Origin: Rhodanobacteraceae bacterium UBA703
GTDB lineage: Bacteria > Pseudomonadota > Gammaproteobacteria > Xanthomonadales > Rhodanobacteraceae
NCBI GenBank assembly: GCA_002297645.1
Contig: DBMH01000126.1
Span: forward strand, 2,871 to 16,921
Direction of reading: 5' to 3'
DNA length: 14,051 nt
The notes under the pieces were generated by a model. That model made no database searches, was not told where the DNA came from, and saw only the letters and a list, made by a program, of their open reading frames with translations. The position numbers and the translations under genes were made by a program. Of this stretch, positions 6,568 to 13,500 are shown piece by piece. Each line of letters begins with the position of its first letter. Position 1 is the first letter of the stretch.

Positions 6568-7088
6568 TTGCCCTGGCCCTGCGCGAGGGCCGCGGCACGC
6601 AGGATCGCCTTGCGTATGCGCGGGTAGGTGCCGCAGCGGCACAGGTTGGTGATCGCCGAGATGTCGTCCTCGCCGGGCTTGGGGCGGCGCTTGAGCAGGT
6701 CGACCGCGGCGAGGATCTGTCCGGCCTGGCAATAGCCGCACTGCGCCACGTCTTCTTCGATCCAGGCCTGCTGCACGGGGTGCAGCGCGTCGGTCTCGAG
6801 CCCTTCGATCGTCGTGACGCTGTGGCCCGCCGCCGCCTGCATCGGCAGCATGCACGAACGCGTGGCCTTGCCGTCGACGAGCACGGTGCAGGCGCCGCAG
6901 GCGCCGACGCCGCAGCCGTACTTGGTGCCCGTCAGGCGCAACGTGTCGCGCAGGAACCACAGCAGTGGCATCTGCGGATCGCCTTCGTGGTAGTACGGCT
7001 TGTCGTTGATCGACAGCGCCAGAGGCGCGGGCGGCTGCGCCGGTGCCCGCTTGGCCGGCGCGGGGGCCGCGTTTTCGGATTGGCTCAT
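6564..7088 (-). CDS. [2Fe-2S] subunit of isoquinoline 1-oxidoreductase-type dehydrogenase (IorA-like)
   Basis: Encodes 174 residues beginning MSQSENAAPAPAKRAPA. The N-terminal 22 residues are an Ala/Pro-rich extension. A plant-type ferredoxin domain follows with C59, C64, C67 and C79 (GCGVGACGACTV ... RSC). The helical [2Fe-2S] domain has C117, C120, C150 and C152 (QCGYCQAGQ ... LCRCGTY). All eight cluster ligands are present. The protein relays electrons from the molybdenum site of the next gene's product. It carries no signal of its own, so it is presumably exported together with the Tat-signal partner, as is known for this family. Start chosen at 7088 because GGAG lies six bases upstream; an in-frame ATG at 7136 would add residues with no domain role. 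It is first in a two-gene operon, and an upstream terminator (7184-7229) separates it from the next - strand gene. Confidence 0.92.
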   Translation of the reverse strand: MSQSENAAPAPAKRAPAQPPAPLALSINDKPYYHEGDPQMPLLWFLRDTLRLTGTKYGCGVGACGACTVLVDGKATRSCMLPMQAAAGHSVTTIEGLETDALHPVQQAWIEEDVAQCGYCQAGQILAAVDLLKRRPKPGEDDISAITNLCRCGTYPRIRKAILRAAALAQGQGK

Positions 7089-7094
7089 GCGATT

Positions 7095-7098
7095 CTCC
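7095..7098 (-). promoter_or_regulatory. ribosome binding site (GGAG) of the Fe-S subunit gene
   Basis: GGAG on the minus strand, six bases before ATG 7088. It supports this start over the in-frame ATG at 7136. Confidence 0.6.
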
Positions 7099-7183
7099 GC
7101 GATTTCCGCGGCGGCGCAGGCGCCGGCGCGGATCATTGGCCGGATTGTCGCATCCCCTGCGGCGGTCGCACAGGCGTCCGCGG

Positions 7184-7229
7184 CAGGAAAGAAAACGGGC
7201 GCCGCACGGCGTCCTTGCGTGCGGCGCCC
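7184..7229 (-). terminator. intrinsic terminator downstream of the choice-of-anchor gene
   Basis: Read on the minus strand, an 11-base perfect stem (GGGCGCCGCAC with GTGCGGCGCCC, 7197-7207 and 7219-7229) and an 11-base loop are followed directly by GTTTTCTTTCCTG. A GC-rich stem plus a T-rich tail is a classical Rho-independent terminator. It lies about 160 bases past the stop of the secreted-protein gene and about 100 bases before the Fe-S subunit start. Confidence 0.8.
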
Positions 7230-7391
7230 GAAGTCCAGGCGAGATTGGGGGAAGCTCCCCTGGACAAGGTCCGGATTCGGGCGGGAACCGGACCGCGCGA
7301 GCGCATCCTTGCGGTCGCACCAGCCCCTGTGGAGGGCATACGTCCTTCCGTGAACCTCATCGGGCCTGCGGAAGGCTTGAAGATTTCCGGG
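7230..7391 (-). other. hairpin-rich 3' region of the choice-of-anchor gene, possible structured 3'UTR
   Basis: No gene is seen. Three further inverted repeats lie between the stop codon and the terminator: CCTTCCG (7344-7350) with CGGAAGG (7369-7375); GGTCCGG (7268-7274) with CCGGACC (7288-7294); and GTCCAGG (7233-7239) with CCTGGAC (7259-7265), the last with an inner GGGGA/TCCCC stem. The last two and the terminator hairpin are separated by only two to three bases. This could be a structured 3'UTR or a 3'UTR-derived small RNA. Confidence 0.5.
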
Positions 7392-8234
7392 CTACTGCGT
7401 GCAATCGATGCCGGCCGAGCTGTGCGCGACGACCACGTTGCCGACGAGCGTGTTGAGCACGTTTAGCGTCAGGCGCAGGCCGTTCGAGGTCTTCTTGAGG
7501 GAAGAGACCCCATCGCCTTCGACGACCTGCTCGTTCAGCAGCAGCGTCGCACCGGCGATACCGAGCCCGGACAGGTCGACGCCCGTGTTCGGTGGCGGAT
7601 TCAGCGGGATCGGCACGTTGATGCCGAGGATCGACAGCTTCACGTTGCCGAGTGTGGCCGAATCGTCCGGACCGGTGCCGGGCGCTCCGCTGCCGCCGGC
7701 ACTGAGGTTCCGCTCGTCGAAGCCGTTGCCGAAGAGGATCTCGTCCAGCAGGCCGGAGACCGTCGCGCCGCGCGCCAGCGGTGCACAGTGTCCCGCCACC
7801 AGCGACTTGGAGCGGATCACGTCCGCCTTCAGCGACAGCAGGCTGGCGCCGGCCAGGCCGACGGCGCTGAGGTTGAGGTCGGCCACCTGGCTCTGGCCGG
7901 CGATGCCGCTGATCGACGTGTCGGGCTGGTATTCCGCTTCCGAGGCGAGCACGCCGGTCGTCACGCGCGCGAGCAGCGCATTGCCGATGTCGATGCCGGT
8001 GACCTGGTTGGAATCGTTGGCGGCCGACGTGGCGCCATTGATCTGTGCGGATGCCTGAGCCGAGACGTTCAGCGCCGGGATGCCGAGGACGCTGAGCGAG
8101 ATCTGCAGATCCCATGCGTCGGCGTTGCCCACTTCGGCGAAGGCCGGGGCGGCGCTTCCCGCGAGAGCGAGCGCCACTCCGAAAGCGACGCTTCGACAAG
8201 AACGGCTGGATCGGGATTGGGTATCGCGGGACAT
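7392..8234 (-). CDS. secreted protein resembling the choice-of-anchor P family
   Basis: Encodes 280 residues from ATG 8234, preceded by GGGAG with a seven-base gap (8242-8246); that site decides the start over upstream in-frame ATGs. Residues 1-33 are a Sec signal peptide: an Arg-rich N-region, then 'VAFGVALALAGSAAPAFA' with cleavage before EVG. The mature part is rich in Ala, Gly, Leu, Asn and Ser with regular beta-strand patterns: 'SVLGIPALNVSA', 'ADLNLSAVGLAGASLLSLKADVIRS', 'GHCAPLARGATVSGLL', 'PPPNTGVDL', 'GATLLLNEQVVEGDG', 'LNVLNTLVGNVVVAHSSAGIDC'. The NT-V-L / LNEQ / GDG / VVVAHS-S-GIDC order recalls the choice-of-anchor P family, named for members with interchangeable C-terminal anchors. 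No anchor is seen here: the protein ends GIDCTQ. Two Cys remain in the mature chain and could pair. Function is unknown. The family assignment is from memory of the pattern, so moderately sure. Confidence 0.72.
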   Translation of the reverse strand: MSRDTQSRSSRSCRSVAFGVALALAGSAAPAFAEVGNADAWDLQISLSVLGIPALNVSAQASAQINGATSAANDSNQVTGIDIGNALLARVTTGVLASEAEYQPDTSISGIAGQSQVADLNLSAVGLAGASLLSLKADVIRSKSLVAGHCAPLARGATVSGLLDEILFGNGFDERNLSAGGSGAPGTGPDDSATLGNVKLSILGINVPIPLNPPPNTGVDLSGLGIAGATLLLNEQVVEGDGVSSLKKTSNGLRLTLNVLNTLVGNVVVAHSSAGIDCTQ

Positions 8235-8525
8235 GGTGTGTCTCCCTGCTGTCTGGCCGGGAAACCATGGTCTTTCCGCCCTGTTCCGCCCAAGCTGTCT
8301 TTTTTGACAGGGGAACATCGGTGAATCTTCACGCCGCATGGATGTCGGTGCGCCTACCCTGCTGCGCTTTCGAAATGAAGAAGCCGTGAAGGCGTGGCGG
8401 GCGCGGTTTCCCGCATCCGCGGCTTCGTGTCGTTGCCCGAGCCGTCCGTGTGCCTTCGTCTCCCGATGCCCGGAGGCGGAGCGATGCCGTTCCGGCGGAT
8501 TCGCGCGGTTCTTCCGGTGCGCGCT
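8235..8525. other. intergenic region between the APC transporter and the choice-of-anchor gene
   Basis: About 290 bases with no supported gene. The part near 8234 should hold the promoter of the secreted-protein gene (minus strand), but I cannot identify convincing -35 and -10 boxes. It contains the nested inverted repeat 8282-8317. Toward the transporter end, GCGGG/CCCGC arms near 8397-8416 could form a weak 3' hairpin for the transporter transcript. Confidence 0.4.
8282..8317. promoter_or_regulatory. nested inverted repeat upstream of the choice-of-anchor gene
   Basis: Inner arms CTGTC (8295-8299) and GACAG (8306-8310) flank a run of six T. Outer arms TGTTCC (8282-8287) and GGAACA (8312-8317) surround them. 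It lies about 50 to 80 bases upstream of ATG 8234, where an operator would be expected. The function is inferred only from symmetry and position. Confidence 0.3.
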
Positions 8526-9848
8526 TCAACTCCCGCTCTTGCGCACCGGCAGCCGCCTCCAGAGGAAGTACACCGGCAGCCCAGCCAGCGTGATCAGCGC
8601 GCCCATGCCGGCGTCGCCCGGATGCGTCCAGATCGTCACGGCGACGACCCCGAGCACGATGGCGAGAAAGGCCAGCGGAAGCACCGGATACCATGGTGTG
8701 CGGAACGGAACGGGTTCGGCCGCGCGCAGGCGCCGGTACCAGAACAGCGTCGCGATGACCGCCGCCATGCCGAGCCAGTCGCCGACGGTCGAATAGTTCA
8801 GCAACTGGTCGAAGGTGCCGGTCAGCGCGAGAGCGCTGGCCCAGGCCGCGAGCAGCAGCAGGGCGACATTGGGCGAGCGCCAGCGCGGATGCAGGCGGGC
8901 GGCGGAACGGAAGAACACGCCGTCCGCGCCCATGACCTGGAAGACGCGCGCCGCGCCGATCATCGAGATGTTGCAGAAGCCGAGCGTCGAGATCGCGATG
9001 CCGGCCGCGATCAGGCGCGCGCCGGGTTCGCCGAACGCGCGGCGCATCAGGTCGGCCGCCGGCGCGGAACTGGCCGCGAGGCCGTCGTGACCGAGTACCG
9101 CGAGGTAGGCGAGGTTGGCGAGCAGGTAGCAGGCGGCGACCAGCAGCATGCCGAACACCAGCGCGCGCGGCAGGGTGCCCTGCGGATCGCGCACTTCGCC
9201 GGCGATGTCGTTGACGTAGTACCAGCCGCCGTAGGAGAACAGCACCGGCATCAGCGCGCCGAAGAAGGCGAACGGGCTGACGCCGGCGGCCGGCGTGCTC
9301 GGTGCCGGTGCGCCGCCGACCGACAGGCCGATCGCGATCAGCGCCGCGATCGCGGCGAGTTTCAGCACGGTCAGGACGTTCTGCGCGAGCGAGCCGGCAC
9401 GGATCCCGAACCAGTTGATGCCGGCGAGGAACACGATCGTGCCGACGGCGTACGGGCCGGGGTTCGCCAGTTCCACGCCGATCGCCGCGCCGGCGTACTG
9501 CACGAACACGGTCGCGACGGCGGCGAGCGCGCCGGAATGGTTCACGACGAGCAGGTTCCAGCCGTACACGAAGGCGACGACCAGGCCGAACGACTCGCGC
9601 AGGTAGACGTAGCCGCCGCCGGCCTGCGGGCGGCGCGCGCCGAGTTCGGCGTAGCACAGCGCACCGATCAGCGCGACGGCGCCGCCGATCGCCCAGGCCG
9701 CGAGCACCTCGGTCGCCGAGCCGGTCTGCCGCGCGATCGCCGCCGGCGTCAGGAAGATGCCCGATCCGATCACGCCGCCGACGACGACCATCGCGGCGTC
9801 CCAGGTACCCAGGCGGCGCGCGTAGCCGACTTCGCTGGATCGTTCCAT
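8526..9848 (-). CDS. APC-superfamily amino acid permease
   Basis: Encodes 440 residues beginning MERSSEVGYARRLGTWDAAM. Residues 28-32 (GSGIF, in GGVIGSGIFLTP) are the hallmark unwound segment of the first membrane helix that binds the amino acid backbone in APC transporters. About twelve hydrophobic helices follow, including 'AIGGAVALIGALCYAELGARRPQAGGGYVYL', 'GINWFGIRAGSLAQNVLTVLKL', 'FSYGGWYYVNDIAGEVRDPQGTLPRAL' and 'VGDWLGMAAVIATLFWYRRL', which fit the LAT/SteT-type branch. It should exchange or import amino acids across the inner membrane; the specific substrate is not readable. Start at ATG 9848 was chosen by alignment to the family's short N-terminus, as no strong ribosome binding site is visible. 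A long in-frame extension up to 10109 is Arg-rich and unlikely to be translated. The gene stands alone and diverges from the giant secreted-protein gene. Confidence 0.88.
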   Translation of the reverse strand: MERSSEVGYARRLGTWDAAMVVVGGVIGSGIFLTPAAIARQTGSATEVLAAWAIGGAVALIGALCYAELGARRPQAGGGYVYLRESFGLVVAFVYGWNLLVVNHSGALAAVATVFVQYAGAAIGVELANPGPYAVGTIVFLAGINWFGIRAGSLAQNVLTVLKLAAIAALIAIGLSVGGAPAPSTPAAGVSPFAFFGALMPVLFSYGGWYYVNDIAGEVRDPQGTLPRALVFGMLLVAACYLLANLAYLAVLGHDGLAASSAPAADLMRRAFGEPGARLIAAGIAISTLGFCNISMIGAARVFQVMGADGVFFRSAARLHPRWRSPNVALLLLAAWASALALTGTFDQLLNYSTVGDWLGMAAVIATLFWYRRLRAAEPVPFRTPWYPVLPLAFLAIVLGVVAVTIWTHPGDAGMGALITLAGLPVYFLWRRLPVRKSGS

Positions 9849-10098
9849 GCGGTTCACCGTGCGGAAGGACGCGGCAGCATCGCGGTTCGCGGCGGATGTG
9901 TCGAGAGCGGCGATGTCGGCACGACGGGGCCGCGGATCCTTCACCGGCCGGTTCGACGTGGAGGGGCGCGGCGGCATTCGGCCGCGACTCGATGGTGTGT
10001 CGCGCGCGGCCGCGCGGGCAATCCGACGCGATCGCCCGCCGGGCGCCGGTACGTGGCAGGAGGCGGAGGCCCGCTTCCTGCCATCCCGCGCCGGCCTG

Positions 10099-10128
10099 TT
10101 GACCGGCATCCGCCTATGGCCCTAGATT
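10099..10128 (+). promoter_or_regulatory. weak sigma70-like promoter candidate
   Basis: TTGACC (10099-10104), an 18-base spacer and TAGATT (10123-10128). The -35 box matches five of six and the -10 box four of six consensus bases. If used for the gene at 10575 it would give a leader of about 440 bases. Chance occurrence is quite possible. Confidence 0.22.
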
Positions 10129-10132
10129 CCGC

Positions 10133-10146
10133 CGGCCCGCGGGCCG
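10133..10146. repeat. 14-base perfect palindrome
   Basis: CGGCCCGCGGGCCG reads the same on both strands and is followed on the + strand by ATTTTGC. It could be a protein-binding site or a tight RNA hairpin. Confidence 0.45.
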
Positions 10147-10241
10147 ATTTTGCGGTCGGGCGGCCACGAAATCTGCGCCCCGCGCAGGCAAGACCCGGGA
10201 AATCCCGCAAGGGATGCATGTGATCGATTGGCAAAATCGGC
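10143..10241. repeat. 11-base inverted repeat pair flanking 77 bases
   Basis: GCCGATTTTGC at 10143-10153 is the exact reverse complement of GCAAAATCGGC at 10231-10241. The left arm overlaps the 14-base palindrome. This could be paired operator half-sites or a long-range stem. Confidence 0.4.
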
Positions 10242-10485
10242 TCCGTCATACGGCACGCCGCCGCGTCGGGTGCCTGCATGCTGACCATGGAATCGGCGCG
10301 GCCTCGCCCGCGTCTTCCGTGGCATTCGCGCTCGCGGATCCCGCGCAGTCCTTCGCCGGGCTCGTCGGGTCGTCCGATCGCGCGAAACGATCGTCCCGCC
10401 GTCTCGTGGCGGTTCGACCGGCCGCCGACTCGGCGCGCGCGGATTTCTTTGCGCATCGCGGCCGACCTCCGGATGGGTAGGCCGC

Positions 10486-10515
10486 CGGTGTTTCCGTCGC
10501 GCGACGGGGACACCG
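10486..10515. repeat. 30-base near-perfect palindrome upstream of the giant secreted-protein gene
   Basis: The 14-base core (CCGTCGC, 10494-10500, with GCGACGG, 10501-10507) is perfect. Outer arms CGGTGT (10486-10491) and ACACCG (10510-10515) also match. Only two positions per arm (TT against GG) differ, and these could pair as G-U in RNA. It ends 59 bases before ATG 10575. Confidence 0.6.
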
Positions 10516-10533
10516 TCATGCGCACGTGCGAAA

Positions 10534-10548
10534 GGCGGCCCGGCCGCC
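10534..10548 (+). repeat. GC-rich hairpin just upstream of the ribosome binding site
   Basis: GGCGGCC (10534-10540) and GGCCGCC (10542-10548) are exact inverted repeats around one base. They end 16 bases before the GGGGGA (10565-10570) that serves the ATG at 10575. It may influence translation or mRNA stability. Confidence 0.4.
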
Positions 10549-10574
10549 GTCATCAACTGTTCTTGGGGGATTGA

Positions 10575-13500
10575 ATGAGCGTGAAGTCGATACGATGGGG
10601 CTGGGGCCTGCTGCTGGGCCTGCTGGTGGTGATGCCGGCGGCGGTGTCCGCCGAGGAGGAGGGCGAGCGCGACGATGCCACCGCGCGCCGCAAGGCGATG
10701 GCGGAGTGGTACAACGACGACTACGCCAAGGGCAGCGACGGCGGACTCAGCCAGAAGCAGGCGCTGTTCTCGCCGGAATACCAGCGCTTCCTCAACGAGG
10801 CGGCGAAACGCGAGCGCGAGAACCATGCCGCGCTGATGCCCTACAGCGGCACGTCCAACCCGGTGATCGACTCGCTCGCGCCGTTCGTCGCGGCCGCCAA
10901 CGGCAACTGGATCAACATCGGCCCGACCAGCGCGAACTACGCCGACAACGGCGGCAGGCTCTACGTGACCGACGCGGGCCGCGTCAATGCGATCGTCACC
11001 GATCCGGCCAATCCGAACACGCTCTACGTCGCGTTCTCCGGCGGCGGCGTGTGGAAGTCCACCGACGGCGGCAGCATCTGGGCCGCGAAGACCGAAACGC
11101 TGGGATCGCTCTCGGTCGGCACGATCGCCATGGCGCCCGACAATGCCAATACGCTGTATGTCGGTCTCGGCGATCCGTTCGACGGCACCGGCATGGGCCT
11201 GGTCAAGTCGACCGACGGCGGCGACAACTGGGGCAACGTCGTCTATCTCGGCGATTCCACCATCATTCCCGCGATCGAAGTCGCGCACTCCGATCCCGGC
11301 ATCGTGCTGGTCGGCACCAACGCCGGCCTGTATCGCTCCACCAACGGCGGCGCGAGCTTCAGCAAGGTGACGATCTCCACCGGCGTGGCGGTGGATCCCT
11401 ACGTCTGGAGCATCGCCTGGGGCGGCGGCACCAATTTCGTGCTGAGCCTGGAAGCCGATCACAGCAATGCCAGCTACCAGACCAACGGCCAGATTTGGCG
11501 CTCCACCGACAACGGCGCGACCTGGACCCGCTCCACCGGCATCACCGACACCAATGGCATCACCCGATTGACCGTGGCGGCGGCACCGTCCGACCGCAAC
11601 GTCATGTACGTCGAGGCGGCCAACAACAATTCGTACACGGGTTCCTCGACCGACCTCGCCAACTTCTTCAAGTCCACCGACAACGGCGTGACCTGGACCG
11701 GAATCGGCAAGAGCGGCACGACCTACAAGACGTACACGAACGCCACGTCCACCCGCGTCAATACGCTCCTGAACGGGCAGGGCTGGTACAACCAGGTGGT
11801 GCTGATCGACCCGTCCAATGCCGACGTCGTCTATTTCGGCGGCGCCCTGACGGCCGCCAGGACCACGGATGGCGGCGGCACCTACGCGAAGGCGACCGAC
11901 TGGCTGGCGCAGAGTGGCCTGCCCTATGTGCACGCCGACTTCCACGCCGGCCACATCGCCAGCAACGGCGCGCTCTACTTCGGCACCGACGGCGGCATCT
12001 TCCGCTCCACCAACAACGGCGCCGCGTTCACCGACACGCTCAACAAGGGCATCGCCTCGCACCTGATCTACCAGGTCGGCTCCTCGACCGCCAATCGCAA
12101 CGCCGTGGTCGCCGGCCTGCAGGACAACGGCACGCGCGTGCGCGACGGCAATACGGCCGTGTTCAACCAGATCATCGGCGGCGACGGATTCGGCTGCAAC
12201 GTCAACCGCTCCAACGCCAACCAGATGCTCGGCAGCCTGTACTACAGCCGCATCTACAAGAGCACCAATGGCGGAACCAGCTTCAGCAGTGCCTGCAGCG
12301 GCATCACCGAGTGCAACAACGCCAATACCGCGCCGTTCATCACGCGCATCGCGGAGTGGAAGGGCGACGCCACCGGCAACACCTTGTTCACCTACAGCAA
12401 TACCAAGGTCTACAAGAGCGTGAACTACGCGGGCGCCTGGAGCGCGATCGGCGCCACCGGCCTGCCGACGAGCAGCTTCTCGATCCGCAACGTCGGCGTG
12501 GCGGCGAGCAATGTGAACACCATCGGCGTCGTCGCCAATTCGGGACGCGCCTACATCACCACCAACGGCGGCACGAGCTGGACGCAGGTCGGCAGCACCA
12601 CGAGCCTGCCCGGCAACGGCCTCAGCCTGTCCTCGATCGCCTTCGACCCGGCCAACGCCAGCATCGTCTACATCGCGTCGGTGGCGCCGGATGCGGCGGC
12701 CAAGCACCTGTGGCGCTCGACCGACGGCGGCACCACCTGGGCGGCGATCGACAGCAGCGCCTCGGGTTTCCCGGCCGGCATTCCCGTCAACAGCCTCGTC
12801 GTCGATCCGCTGACCAGCAGCACGCTGTACGCCGCCACGCACCTCGGCGTGTACACCTCGGACGACAGCGGCGCCACGTGGACGCGCTACGGCGCCGGCA
12901 TGCCGCTGGTCAACGTCACCGACCTGTACGTGGCCGACGACGCTACCCTGATCCGCGCCGCCACCTTCGGCCGCTCGGTGTGGGAATACGCTCCCAGCGG
13001 CAACGTGGCGCCCACGGCGAACTTCAGCTTCACCACCAACAACCTCACCGCCAGCTTCGTCGACACGTCCACCGACAGCGACGGCACCATCGCGTCGTGG
13101 GCCTGGAACTTCGGCGACGGCGGCACTGCCACGCAGCAGAATCCCAGCCACACCTACGCGGCGGCGGGCAGCTACGCGGTCGTGCTCACGGTGACCGACA
13201 ACGGCGGCGCGACCAACACCATCAGCAAGACGGTGACGGTGACGGCGTCGAACGTCGCACCCACGGCGAACTTCAGCTTCACCACGAACAACCTGACGGC
13301 GAACTTCACCGATTCGTCCACCGACAGCGACGGCACCATCGCGTCGTGGGCCTGGAACTTCGGCGACGGCGGTACCTCCACGCAGCAGAACCCCAGCCAC
13401 ACCTATGTGGTGGGCGGCACCTACACCGTCACGCTGACGGTGACCGACAACGGCGGCGCGACCAACACCGTCGCCAAGACGGTGACCGTTTCGGCGCTCA

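Larger units (their letters stand above)
9849..10574. other. 726-base divergent intergenic region with several palindromes
   Basis: No gene is supported. Frames on both strands here are extensions or shadows with Arg/Pro/Ser-rich translations. It must contain the promoters of the transporter (-) and the secreted protein (+). Visible structure: a weak promoter-like pair at 10099-10128, a 14-base palindrome at 10133-10146, an 11-base inverted repeat (10143-10153 with 10231-10241), a 30-base palindrome at 10486-10515, and a hairpin at 10534-10548 just before the ribosome binding site. Confidence 0.5.

Noticed and set aside
4034..6598. 854-residue minus-strand open frame in another frame of the molybdenum subunit
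   Set aside because: Arg/Pro-rich out-of-frame translation without motifs, extending into the convergent UbiA gene.
4366..6627. 753-residue plus-strand open frame opposite the molybdenum subunit
   Set aside because: Arg/Asp/Val-rich antisense shadow. The minus-strand frame has all family motifs and correct length.
8304..8309. TTGACA on the plus strand as a -35 box
   Set aside because: No acceptable -10 box follows at 16-18 bases and no plus-strand gene lies downstream. It is part of the inverted repeat instead.
8394..10223. 609-residue plus-strand open frame opposite the APC transporter
   Set aside because: Arg/Gln/His-rich composition and no hydrophobic or domain pattern. The opposite strand encodes an evident permease.
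13002..13499. PKD repeats considered as a CRISPR-like or mobile repeat
   Set aside because: The repeats are adjacent, in frame, 249 bases long and encode PKD domains. There are no spacers or terminal inverted repeats.
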